A stretch of 64,000 bases of DNA from Pyrenopolyporus hunteri (taxonomy: Eukaryota > Ascomycota > Sordariomycetes > Xylariales > Hypoxylaceae): NCBI GenBank assembly GCA_902806595.1, contig CADCXC010000009.1, positions 2,170,001 to 2,234,000 of the forward strand, given 5' to 3'. Under the pieces are notes generated by a model. It did no database searches and was not told the DNA's origin. It saw nothing but the letters and a program-made list of their open reading frames with translations. A program made the position numbers and the translations under genes. Shown one piece after another: positions 38,507 through 48,794 of the stretch (the stretch's first letter is position 1; each line of letters opens with the position of its first letter).

Positions 38507-39132
38507 TTTAATTTAATTTAATTAATTATTTTAATTATTATAAATTATATTAATTATATCGATTTATTTTAATTATTTTAATTATTTTAAATAATTTTAA
38601 TTTTTAAAATTTTAATTTTTAAAAAAAATATAATAATATGTATTTATTTTATTTATTTATTAAATATATATATATTTTAATATTATATTAAAATTTATAT
38701 ATATAATCGTAAATTTTTATAATTAATTTAATAAATTTATAAATTAATTAATTAAATTAATATAACGTAAATTATAATTTAAAATTTAAATATAATAAAA
38801 AATAAAATATTTATAATTCGAAAATATACGAAAAAAAAAATATAATTTTTATAAAAAATTATAAAAATTATATTTTTTTATTTTTATTTTTATATTATAT
38901 ATATATTTAAAATATATATATATATATATATATATTAAAATTAAACGATTTAATTTAAATTAAATCGTTTAATTTAATTAAAACGTTTTAAAAAAAATAC
39001 GTTTAATATAAAAAACGTTTTTTTTTAATATATACGTTAAATTTTTAATAAGTAATTTAATATAATTTAACGTATAAATTTTTTTTATTCGAACCTTTTT
39101 ATTTATTTTTTTAAACCGCTCATTCTTTTAAA

Positions 39133-39175
39133 CCATATATATACGGTTTAACTAACCCCTCCAAAGACGCTAAGG
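39133..39175 (-). repeat. Right terminal inverted repeat (43 bp)
   Basis: Read on the minus strand it begins CCTTAGCGTCTTTGGAGG and matches the left end. The neighbouring TA is the candidate target duplication. Confidence 0.8.
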
Positions 39176-39177
39176 TA

Positions 39178-39775
39178 CTTAGGTAGGTAGGTACCAAGGT
39201 ACACATCCCCCATAATTGAGATATGTGTGTACTAGGTGCATATTACCAAAGCGTAACTCTTAGATTGCATTATGCCGTAGTAACACGTAACGTAATCAAG
39301 GCTTAAGTTGCTCGCCGGCTCGGACATAAGTGGCAGCAGGTGGCGACGGCGTGGTACGACGTTAGATTGACATGGAATCGTCACCGGGAGATTTCGCCCC
39401 GCCGAGTGACTCCTTCCACTCTTTCCCTCAATCCTCCGGGGTCCCGTCCATTCCTGGACCCCTCGAATCGCTGGCCAACCGCCCAATAGCATCATCCGAT
39501 AGTTATCGCTCATCCATCTACGAGAAGATACTACATAGTCGAGGGTAGTTTGAACTTTGTTGCCAATCTTATCGATTGTTTCCTTCTGTCTTTGTTCTTT
39601 CTTTCCCCTGTTTTTCTCTTTTCCTTCTGTTGTGAATTGACGGGCGTCTCGGGATCTTTATGACGTCGCCAGACGCTGAACTTCAGCTTGTCGCGCAACG
39701 GCTTTCGTTATCCTCGACCGGGCGTATCTGGCCTTAATAAATAAATAGGTAGGCGCCATTACCATTATCATCAAC
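39178..39775. other. Intergenic region upstream of the RING gene
   Basis: It opens with a GGTAGGTAGGTACC repeat (39180-39193). T/C-rich DNA at 39580-39630 precedes the RING protein start. No gene is visible. Confidence 0.5.
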
Positions 39776-41834
39776 ATGAGCGCTGGCCCGTCCAACGTGG
39801 GAGGCAAGTCCCTATCGTCGCCGGCTCTCCATACCCCCAACGCCCAACCAATCTCGGTTCCTACTCCTAATTTCGAAACCAATTCCCGCCGTTCCGCCCT
39901 GTCGAGCCCGTCGTTTCCGAATTCAGCCCCGCGAAAGGGCCAAGGGTCGAGGAAACAGCACCGGAACCTGCGAAGGCCGCCGAGAGAAGCCGGGAACCCG
40001 GACGAGGACGATGCTATGGCGGAGCTTGTAAGACAACGAAGACTCCAAGTCGGCCAACGAAGTAAGTCAATAGCTAATTCGCCTGGACAGAGAGCCGTTC
40101 GGAACGCCTCGAGCCGCCGTGGCCAGACTTCCATTACCCACCTCCTAAATTACTCCGCCCCGACGCGCCCCCACGAATATCATCGATCGAGTCGGCGACA
40201 TCCTACTTGGGGGCCCGGTTCCGGATACCACGCTATTGATAAGGCAAGGTGCGTCGGTTCGACATGCCCCAATTCGTATCGATTCATGCTGACGTGACTC
40301 CTCACCCAGATTCGTTCACGCCAATTATCGTTTCGTGGTCTCGCCGTCCGGCGACTACCTCCCCCAAGCCGCGGACGCCGATAAGTATTTAGAGTGGTCG
40401 AACGTACTTCAAATCATAGCCTCCGCCGAATCCCAGACCACGTCGTGCCCCATCTGCCTCTCGGACCCCGTCGCCCCGCGAATGGCGCGCTGCGGCCACA
40501 TATTCTGCTTGCCGTGCCTCCTTCGATTCATGAATTCGACGAACGACGACGAGCCGAGCCCGCGGAAAGAGGCGAGATGGAAGAAATGTCCCATATGCGA
40601 GGACCCGTTCCGGCTTTCCGAAGTCAAGCCCGTGCGCTTCTACGCCGGTCAGGAGAACCCCCTACCGAGACCGGGGGAGGACGTGGTATTGCGATTGATG
40701 GTGCGGGACTCGGGTTCCACCTTAGCCCTGCCGAACGAGGGCGGCCAGGACGTAGTCAACTTAGGCGAGGACGTGCCGTGGCACTTCGCGGCAAACGTCA
40801 TGGATTACGCGCGGGTGATGAAAGGGACGAACGACTACGTAGTAGAACAGTACAACAGAGAGACGGACGACCTGCGACGCCAGGCGCAGGAGGACGAGTT
40901 CCAGTTCGGGGTAGAGGACGGGGACTGGACGCAGCGGGCCATCAGAGCCATCGAGACCGCGAGGGACAAGATCCGCGACCAGCCGGGCGAGGAGCAAGTA
41001 TCGCAACTACCGGCTACTAGCTCGAAGGCGAAGCAGCCGGCCGGCCAGAAGTTCTACTTCTACACGGCGCCCCCGCACCTTTACCTGTCGCCTCTCGACA
41101 TCCGAATCTTAAAGACCAAGTTCGGAGACTTCTCGAATTTCCCCTCGACGCTGCTTCCGCGCGTCGACCACATCTCTACCGGCCACGTGGTGGACGACGC
41201 TTTAAGAAAGCGGGCCAAGTACCTGGGGCATCTCCCTCACGGCTGCGTCGTAAGCTTCCTAGAATGCGACTGGACGGACATAGTACACGCGGACACATTA
41301 GAACTGTTCTCGGACGATCTAGAGCGCCGGCGCAAGCTCCATCGGGACAAGGCGGCTCAGGAAGAGCGCGAGAGGTTGCAGGCGGAACGCTTGGAGGCCT
41401 CGGCCATCGGGCGTAGTGCTAGACGGCACTTTGACCAAACTAACCAGGACAAGTTGGAGCCGACGCCTACCATGAACTCGGAAGACTTCCAGCCGCTCAG
41501 CGCCGTCGAGGGCACGACCCCGCCGAACCCCCGGCCGGGGTTCAGCCAGCTTGCCGATATGTCGACCAGCCCGTCGACGTCGAAGACGGTCTGGGGCACC
41601 CGGGCGATCCCTGCTTCCCCCGAACTAGCACCTGTGCCGGAAAGCCAAGTCAACGACGGGTGGCTGAGAGACGACGATTTCCTCGGCGCTGCCGAGATAG
41701 CCATGCAGATGGAAGCCATGGGCCTCGACGTCTCGGGTGCCGGCCCGAGCAACGTGCCCGGGGCCTCGGGCGGCAAAAAGAAGAAGAAACAAAAGATTAC
41801 CCTTATGAGCACCGGCGGCCGACGCGGAGGTTGA
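39776..41834 (+). CDS. RING-finger E3 ubiquitin ligase, RNF10/Mag2-like
   Basis: Two exons, 39776-40248 and 40310-41834, spliced by a 61-bp intron (GTGCGT...CCCAG), give 665 residues. The N-terminal 150 residues are Ser/Pro/Arg-rich. The conserved block HANYRFVVSPSGDY follows at once after the junction, then WSNVLQIIASAE and a C3HC4 RING: CPICLSDPVAPRMARCGHIF, CLPC, and a distal CPICEDPF after a 26-residue insertion. Downstream, FYFYTAPPHLYLSPLDIRIL and LPRVDHISTGHVVDDALRKR match the conserved region after the RING in RNF10-type proteins. RNF10 and yeast Mag2 ubiquitinate 40S ribosomal proteins during translation stress, so a role in ribosome quality control is a good inference. The C-terminus has a Glu/Arg-rich helix and a GGKKKKKQK patch. 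Confidence 0.85.
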
Positions 41835-42533
41835 GACCTTACTGGTAGATTGAACGGAAATGTATTCTTTTACTCACCCCATACCTCGATATTTCAGCAA
41901 CGGGGATTTCAGGTGCAGATTTTTTTTTTAAGAAAAAAAAGAAGATTACTGCATTTTACATCGGTCCGGACTCGAATTCATTACCTTAGCTACCGATTTA
42001 GGGAGGGGCGAGACGATGCCGAGTATAGCGGATCGGTACCGCAGAAATGAGATTTAAACCATCTATCACACACAGCATTAGTTAAGAAGAAATATCATAG
42101 CGGCTAGCAGGCGTACGTAAACTTGATATAGTTATAACTCATCAAGTACGCAACTTATCGAACAACACATCGAGTACCTAGGTAGCTATGTGATTTATTG
42201 TGAAAGGGGGATATCGGGGAGGGGATATGTATGATAGGGGGGTATTACTGATTTGGATATCCCTTATCTATAGCGAGCGCAGACCCCGCCATAACTATAG
42301 CCATGCCTTAAACATAACTGTCGCCGGCTACTATCTCACTTCTCAAATTTTCTACATGAAGCTATATATATCACCGATAATATAAAGTGTATACGCACCT
42401 ATCAATACCTGGTATATTAGAAGATACATTCTAAATCACAGATATATAACCTAAGTCCCTGGTAAATATAGTCTTACTTAGGTATTTTACCTAACCTCGC
42501 CTTATCTATCCATCCATCTATCCATCCCCCTCC
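41835..42533. other. Intergenic region, 0.7 kb
   Basis: It contains the 3' flank of the RING gene and the promoter of the dehydrogenase gene. There is a T/A-rich run at 41920-41945 and a CATCCATC repeat just upstream of the next start. No gene is visible. Confidence 0.5.
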
Positions 42534-44135
42534 ATGCCCGACCCCACGATCCAGATTCACAGTCCTGCGGGCCCGGAGCTGGGACCAAAGCCGCGGTTAG
42601 AGTCGAAGCTGGAACCGGTGCACCCGCCCCCGCCGGCGCTCCGCATCTATCCGCCGCTGCTCAATTCGGCGTGTCCCTGGGCCACGACCCGGGACGACCT
42701 CGCGGCCCTGCTCCGATGTCCGGCCACGGGTGCCGTGACCACGCGCACGGCGCTGCTGCGGGGGTTCGCGCACGATGATGCGGTGCATAGGTTTGTGTTT
42801 TTTGAGGTGGGGGGGCATGGGGCTGTTGCTGTTTCTGGGGCTGGAGATGAGGGTGGGAGTGGAGGTGGTGAGGGAGAGGGGAGGAAAGGTGAGGTTGAGG
42901 ATGATGTTGAGGGTAGGGATAGGGTTAAGGATAGGGGCAAAAGCGCCATCGCCAGTCTAAATACCCTGGGCTATAGCCCCATCCCGCTGGACGAGTATCT
43001 GGCGTATATCGAGAGCTTAACCCGTCCAGCAGCGGGAGAGGGTGGGAGTGAGGGCGAGAGCGATAAGGGCGAGGAGGACGAGAACGAGAAGAACGAAAAG
43101 AAACAAGGAAAACCATTCATCATCTCCGTCACCGGGTCCCCCGCCGACGTCGCGGAATGCTACGAGCGGATCGCGGCGCTAGCCTCGAGAATCAACCGCG
43201 GCCATAACAGCAGCAGCAGCAGCAGCAGCGACGACGGGACTGAACCGCACTGCCCCCTCGCCATGGAAATAAACCTCAGCTGCCCTAACATCCCCGGCGC
43301 CCCGCCCCCGGCCTACGACGGCCAGGCGCTGGCGGCGTACTTGGATATTATGACTCGTGCTGCTGCCGCTGCCGCAACTACTACTACTACTACTACTACT
43401 GCTACCGGGGAGGAAGAAGGGAGGCCCCGCGTGCCATGGGGCGTCAAGGTTCCGCCCTACACGCACGCGGGGCAGTTCGACATGCTGGTGTCTGCGCTGC
43501 GGGGCGCGGGGGACGTGTGTCCCGTTTCGTTCGTCACGGCGACGAATACGCTTGGTTCGTGTCTTTTGCTTGGGGAGGAAGGGGAAGGGAATGTCCCGGT
43601 GTTGGGCGGAGTGGGAGGGATGGCTGGGGCGGCTTGTAAGATTTTTTTTTTGTTACTCCTATTTATTTCTTCTCCGTTGCCTTCTCCTTTCTCTTGTTTG
43701 GGTTGGGGATGTTCTGGGGGTAGAGTATAATGTTGGCTGGGAAGCGAGGAGTTATATACCCCCTATTCCCAAGTTACATACATACCTAGGTATCTACCTG
43801 TGCATACCCTTGAACCCCTTCAGCAAGTTCCATTAAATTCTACCAAGAAGGTACCCAAAGCAACTATACTAACACCCACCACCGCAGTACACCCCCTAGC
43901 GCTAGGCAACGTAGCCACGCTGCGGCGACTATTTAATCGATTCCCGGAAACGCGGCACGTGCAGGTCATAGGGGTGGGCGGCGTCGAGGACGCGGCGGGA
44001 TACCGGCGGATGAGGGACGTGGGAGCCGCGGCCGTCGCGGTGGCCACGGCGCTCGGGAGGAAGGGGGTTGCGGTGTTTACGGAGATCGAGGATGGGCTGA
44101 GGGAGCTTGCGGGAGGGAAGGGGGTTGTGTGGTGA
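42534..44135 (+). CDS. Dihydroorotate dehydrogenase, class 1A type
   Basis: Two exons, 42534-43635 and 43888-44135 (252-bp intron, GTAAGA...CGCAG), give 449 residues. The FMN-binding barrel is recognisable from YPPLLNSACPWATTRDDLAA through GAVTTRTALLRGF, SLNTLGYSPIPLDEYLAYIE, FIISVTGSPADVAECYERI, the active-site block MEINLSCPNIPG (Cys about 250), KVPPYTHAGQFD, TATNTLG and GMAGAALHPLALGNVATLRR, to a VGAAAVAVATAL end. The active-site Cys is typical of class 1 enzymes, which are soluble and use fumarate or similar acceptors. No mitochondrial presequence is seen. Most filamentous ascomycetes also carry the mitochondrial class 2 enzyme, so this may be a second copy. Three low-complexity insertions lengthen it: Gly/Glu-rich (about 100-138), Ser-rich (224-231) and Ala/Thr-rich (280-297). 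Confidence 0.85.
42800..42940 (+). repeat. G-rich, C-poor tract inside the dehydrogenase gene
   Basis: About 140 bases almost without C on the plus strand, with many GGG and GGTGAGG-type units, encode the Gly/Glu-rich insertion. The tract has repeated G-runs able to form G-quadruplexes. It replaces a short loop in homologues, so it looks like an expanded purine-rich minisatellite that kept the frame. Confidence 0.55.
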
Positions 44136-44710
44136 GGTGTTGTTTTATGTATATAACGTATAGTGTAATGGGTGCTTAAGTGAGATGATAAGCTCATAGT
44201 TTATATGAGTCGAGTTATGATGTGAGTGATGATATCGGCCTGTTTAATCCTTTCTAACTTGCTCCCTTGGATAGGTAGACAGGTACATTACATGAACACA
44301 CCTTCTCACCCATCCATTCATTGAATTTCTCACATGAACGAGGCAATCTTCAGCAAGATAATCACGAAATAAACACGGATGTCGCTGCCGGATAGACACA
44401 GAAACGATAGAATGTATTAAAATGCCAAATCTTAGTGAATGGTATGATGAATATCAACACGATATGCGAGATAACAACACGACGGCGGCGTACATTAAAT
44501 CCAAGCCTCTACCCCCGGCTCACGCGCGCAAAACGTTTTAGTACCTCAGATAGGTAGGAGTAAGGGCACAAGATTACCCGGCAAAACACAGCAGCAAGGA
44601 GAACCCGCTTCTCGGTTTTAAAACCCGCGACATGCACATACCGTCGTATACATACTCTAAATCGAGTATGTATACAGCGAGCATCATGAACGCGGGTCCA
44701 AAGCCACCGG
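44136..44710. other. Convergent intergenic region
   Basis: 575 bp between the stops of the dehydrogenase and the CFEM-like gene. It holds a strong hairpin at 44646-44675 close to the CFEM-like stop and otherwise nothing gene-like. Confidence 0.5.
44646..44675 (-). repeat. 12-bp perfect inverted repeat with 6-nt loop
   Basis: GTATACATACTC at 44646-44657 and its exact complement at 44664-44675 flank a 6-nt loop. It lies 36-65 bases past the stop codon of the minus-strand CFEM-like gene, so it would form a stem-loop in that 3' UTR. Confidence 0.7.
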
Positions 44711-45397
44711 CTACAGCAGCGCGGCCACAACCCCGGCCACAGCAGCCAACATGCCGCCGGCGCGGGCGCCGCGGCGGCCGTCGGGTGCGGCGTTGCCGCT
44801 CTGGCTGGGCTCGGTCTCGGCCGGGGCGCTGGCGGCGGCGGTCACGTCGGCGGACTTGATGGCGGCGTCGGTGGTCGTGGTGACGGCGGACGTCGACGTG
44901 CTCGAGATGCTGAGGCTGATCGTGCGGTTGCCCGACGTCGTGGCGTACAGGCTCGCGTTCATGCTGTGGTGTGTTAGGAAAGGGATAAAGAGGATGAGTG
45001 TGTTTCTCTGTTGAGTTTCTGGGGTTGAACAATGGATCCGGGAGAACGCACCAGTAGAGATCCTTCTGTTGTTGATAGGTCGGCTCCCGACTGTCGCTGG
45101 GGCAGTTGTTGAAGCAGCTATCGCGATAAAATTAGCATTGCTCGGCTATATTGCTCGGGTGCTAGCATAAGGGGGTCCGTACGTCATGATCGCGATGTAC
45201 TTGTCGCACAGACACATGTAGTCGGTCGTGGCGCAGAGACTGACGTAGCTCTCGGTCGTGGAGAGGCAGGCGTCGAGGATATTCTGGGCAGCGCAGGCCG
45301 CCCCGGTGGACGTAGTCGTGTCGTCAGACGTCGTCTCAGCACCCGCCGACGCGGCGGCGGCAGCCAGGAACGCAGCTCGGAACGCGACAGCCCTCAT
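44711..45397 (-). CDS. Secreted CFEM-like, GPI-anchored eight-cysteine protein
   Basis: Three exons on the minus strand, 45183-45397, 45052-45117 and 44711-44963, give 177 residues. Residues 1-20 form a signal peptide (MRAVAFRAAFLAAAAASAGA). Eight cysteines follow at 35, 44, 55, 62, 64, 73, 77 and 94. The spacing C-x10-C-x6-C-x1-C-x8-C-x3-C-x16-C agrees with the CFEM pattern from the second cysteine on, including an Asp (D59) before the CLC pair; the first spacing (x8 instead of about x3) departs from it. A Ser/Thr/Ala-rich stalk and a hydrophobic C-terminus (MLAAVAGVVAALL) indicate a GPI anchor. CFEM proteins work at the cell wall, some binding haem or acting in host contact. Two introns lie between cysteines 5/6 and 7/8. 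Function here is inferred from the fold only. Confidence 0.8.
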
Positions 45398-46332
45398 GAT
45401 GCTTCAGATTGTTGCTTGTAGGACAGAGAAGAAACGAGGGTGTATCTCAACGACGTGGAGGTTGAGGGGAAGCGAGCGAGTCATAAAGATCTTAGATCTA
45501 CGACCGCCGAGTCTTTGCGAGCGTGAGATGGGAAGAAGGGGCGTAGCCTAGCGGAACTATAAGTCGCCCCCCTTCGGGCTCAAATATCTCGGTGAAGGGA
45601 CGAGGGAGCGTCCCAATGTTGACGCGACCGAAGGGCCATAGTTCGCCGTTGCATTTCCCCCGGTCTGGTTTCGAGTAGAGTTCCGTCGGCGGGGTAACAC
45701 TCGTGAGGAATGCCCCAGAATTTGGTGGCTTAGAATGCTGTACGACCGAAAGTTCGGATGAGTGGTATAAGGTTGTAGCTCAGCATGAGCCGGCATGCGA
45801 GAGGCTGTCGCCCGATAGCGTAAATTGGAGGCTTCAGATGCGGGCTCCTATGTTGGGAGTGAGGACATAAGGTCCCAAACTGCTTCGTAGGGAGAACGGA
45901 ATCGTCAAACCTAAGATGGGTTCGACGTCTCCGTTCGGGTGTCCCTTTGATCTCTGTGCCGCAGAGAAGGGAGATCTACAACAAGTACCTACGACTAGAG
46001 ATGGTTCCTAGATATATGAGATGCCAAGAAGCGGGCGAAATGCGGGCGAAAAGGGGCATCTTCGTATTGGAAATAATCCGACCAACGCCATGCGCTGTGC
46101 TACCTCGGTCATACGTGTCGGGCATATGATGAGGTATTAACGGACGGGACGATGTGCGACTACGGGGCGATCAGAATCTCGGTCGAACGTCCACGTCGGT
46201 CCTGATATTCGAACGAATAAGGTTTCCGACGTTCGTCTATAACCTTAGTCTCACCGGCGCCACTACCAACTTCCCCTTACCTTATTTACCTACCTACCTA
46301 CCTACATGCCTGCCTACCTATGCAAGATCCCA
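45398..46332. other. Intergenic region, 0.9 kb
   Basis: Promoter DNA of the CFEM-like gene and the 3' flank of the proton channel. A CCTACCTACCTACC repeat lies at 46285-46318, directly next to the channel's stop codon. No gene is visible. Confidence 0.5.
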
Positions 46333-47252
46333 TCAACTCCGTGCCAGTTGGGCCTCCAGGGCCGCGTTGCGCATCTCCAGGTCGTGGACGCGCTCGCGCA
46401 GGTCCTCGGTCTGCTCGGAGGCCTCGACGGAGACCTCGTCGACGATCTGGACGAAGCGCCACAGGCGCAGGACGATGACGAGCGAGGCGATCTCCTCGGC
46501 CGTGTTGTGCTCGAACAGGTCGATGGCGAAGCCGACCACGATCACGAAGGCGTCGAAGCAGTGCAGCCAGCTGGAGAAGTATCTGCGTGGGGGTTGATTA
46601 GACGGCTGTTCGGTTTTCTTATTTTTCTATTTCCTATTTCTTTCTTTCTTTTCCCTCGTTCTCTTTTTTTTTTTTTTTTTTTTCAATTTCCTCTCCAAGA
46701 AACCAAAAATAAAATAAAAAAAATTGAAGGGCAAAAGAGGAACGAGGTTCTATCAAACCCAACTCACCTCCACCCCCCCGCAAACACGCACAGCACCAGC
46801 TCGACCATGAACACGCAGCTCAGGCTAAGCGAGAACACCGTCAGGCCGTAGCGAGTCGGCGCGACCCAGGAGGCGTCGCGGTCGACGCCCGTCTCGCAGG
46901 TGATGAGGGCGATGAAGATGTCGCTCAGGATGCCGGCGACGTCGAGCACGATGAGCACGAGGACGAGCCAGTGCTTCACGCGCGAGTCCATGAGGCGCGC
47001 CGTGGCGGAACGCGCGCGCTTGAATGTCGCCGACCATCTTCTGGGTTCGCTGGCGTATTGACCTGTTATGTGGGGAGTTGGCTTTGGTTCTGGGAATAGA
47101 TATGGAAATAGAAACAGAATATGGCTGTTTTGTTACAATGGAAATATAGTAGGGATATACGAAATCTCGGATCGATGGTGTTTACAGCTCTTACATCATA
47201 GGGACCCGTAGATAAAACGGAACTCACCAAGTAGGGGAATGTTGTCGTCCAT
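46333..47252 (-). CDS. Voltage-gated proton channel, Hv1 type
   Basis: Three exons, 47228-47252, 46768-47062 and 46333-46582, give 189 residues starting MDDNIPLLGQYASEPRRW. Four membrane helices fit an isolated voltage-sensor domain. S1 (about 40-63, LVLVLIVLDVAGILSDIFIA) has Asp49 where Hv1 carries its selectivity Asp. S2 (83-104) has Glu96. S3 (113-130) is FDAFVIVVGFAIDLF. S4 (139-155) is SLVIVLRLWRFVQIVDE with the RLWR signature. The C-terminus is a Glu/Gln/Leu-rich coiled coil (EDLRERVHDLEMRNAALEAQ), as in dimeric Hv1. There is no pore domain, so this is a proton channel rather than a cation channel. The third S4 charge position is Gln152 instead of Arg/Lys. Intron 2 contains a 20-nt poly(T) run on the plus strand (46664-46683). 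Confidence 0.85.
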
Positions 47253-47901
47253 GATTATAAACAGTATGAATTAAGTATGACTGGAAACTTATAATATAGA
47301 GCGACTTATAATGTAGGGGGACTTGATGCGAATTCATGAGTAAACGGCCGGATAGTCCTAGCTATAACGAGAGAGAAATGAAGCACAAAATCCCAAGTTC
47401 CAAGTTTCGGCTTACAAGTAAACGGCGATGGCTTAACGAGATCACAAACCGGATATACCCCGGGCGATTGAGCCCCTGAAGCAGACCGCTAAATTTCCCC
47501 TCAATTTCGCTGGAGTGGTGACTGTATCGCCACCCAGCAAGTGCTAGAGTTCAAATATCGGAATCCTCGTAGTTGCCGAGTGCTATGCTCGATATTTGAA
47601 CGGAAAAAGGGATCAGGGTCCGGAACGCGTCAAACGGCCTTATATACCGCAGAAGTAAAACACGAACATGTAGTAGCTGCCCTATTACGCAGGTGTAAAG
47701 AGTCCCATTGCGCAAATCGTGTAATTTATGTGGCCCGCGGTATTTACGTATGTACAGTACACCACTCGTCGACAAAAGAGAAACATGCAGGACTATCGCC
47801 TTTGCCGTCGGGACCGCCCGGTCGAGGGAAGCGAGAGATAGTAGGTAGCTCGCCAGCTATACATCAGCCTCTCTCCCATCTGACTTTCCGCCCTCCCTGC
47901 T
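47253..47901. other. Intergenic region between the proton channel and NDUFS7
   Basis: About 650 bp holding the channel's promoter and the 3' flank of the complex I gene. An open frame overlapping 47541-47927 has no domain. Nothing else is visible. Confidence 0.5.
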
Positions 47902-48794
47902 CTACTTCCTATACCACATCCTCGTGATCTTCGTCTGCCTCATCTTCCTCTGGAGCTGGAAGACGCCGTACATGAGGGCCTCGCTCGTGGGGGGGCAGCC
48001 GGGGACGTAGACGTCGACGGGGACGATGCGGTCGCAGCCGCGCACGACGCTGTAGCTGTAGTGGTAGTAGCCGCCGCCGTTGGCGCAGCTGCCCATGCTG
48101 ATGACCCAGCGCGGCTCGGGCATCTGGTCGTAGACCTGGCGCAGCGCCGGCGCCATCTTGTTCGTCAGCGTGCCCGCCACGATCATGATGTCCGACTGCC
48201 GCGGCGACGCCCGGAAGATGATCCCCATCCGGTCCTGGTCGTACCGCGGCGTCGACAGGTGCATCATCTCCACCGCGCAGCACGCCAGCCCGAACGTCAT
48301 CGGCCAGAAGGACGACTGCCGCGCCCAGTTGGCGATCTGGTCCAGCGTGGTTCTGGAGGAGCGCGGAGGTTAGCTCGGGTTCATGCCATTTACGACATAT
48401 CTTCCCATCTTCCCATATTTCTAATTTTCATATTTCCATCTTTTTTTCTGTTCTCTTGTTTCTAACACTCATCCGCGGTTGAAATCGACTAGTAAGTTTG
48501 GTGGACATACAGAGTATATTGGATGACGCCCTTCGTGGGCTCTTGGCTGGCGAGCGGGACTTCTTTGCGCTCGCGGCGGGCGACGCCCGTGGAGGCGTGA
48601 GGCGTCACGGACGTGGCATCTTTCTTAGGCGTCGTCGAGATGGCGGCGATGGACTGTAGAGGGACGATTCGGGTCGTTGGCTTCGCTGGACGTGGGTGTT
48701 AGTATGCGATGGGCGGAGGCAAGGATCTGGTAGGATCTGGTAGCCACAAACCTCTCAGAGCCAATGCGGCGGCTCTTCTCGATGATGACAGCAT
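47902..48794 (-). CDS. NDUFS7: NADH:ubiquinone oxidoreductase PSST subunit (NDUFS7)
   Basis: Three exons, 48752-48794, 48511-48685 and 47902-48352, give 222 residues. The first 40 residues ([20 protein letters not shown] onward) are a mitochondrial targeting sequence rich in Arg, Ser and Ala. The mature core starts near [20 protein letters not shown]. It carries the N2 4Fe-4S ligands C97, C98 ([11 protein letters not shown]), C162 ([11 protein letters not shown]) and C192 ([11 protein letters not shown]). This subunit passes electrons from N2 to ubiquinone in complex I, at the junction of matrix arm and membrane. All ligands and the usual length are present, so the gene looks intact. Introns 1 and 2 fall in the presequence and just after YTL. 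Confidence 0.96.

Larger units (their letters stand above)
38124..39175. mobile_element. TIR DNA-transposon relic or MITE, AT-saturated (RIP-like)
   Basis: A 1052-bp element bounded by near-perfect 43-bp terminal inverted repeats starting CCTTAGCGTCTT and ending in the complement AAGACGCTAAGG. Both ends abut TA dinucleotides (38122-38123 and 39176-39177), as expected for a TA target-site duplication of Tc1/mariner-like elements. The interior (about 38210-39110) is almost pure A+T, and the few remaining C and G are mostly in CpG pairs, as in DNA worn down by repeat-induced point mutation of CpA. No transposase frame survives. The class is inferred from the termini only. Confidence 0.75.

Noticed and set aside
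42775..42960. Alternative frame inside the G-rich tract of the dehydrogenase gene, or an unspliced intron there
   Set aside because: The main frame stays open through the tract and rejoins the conserved SLNTLGYSP block in phase; no acceptor with a pyrimidine tract is present because the strand is nearly free of C.
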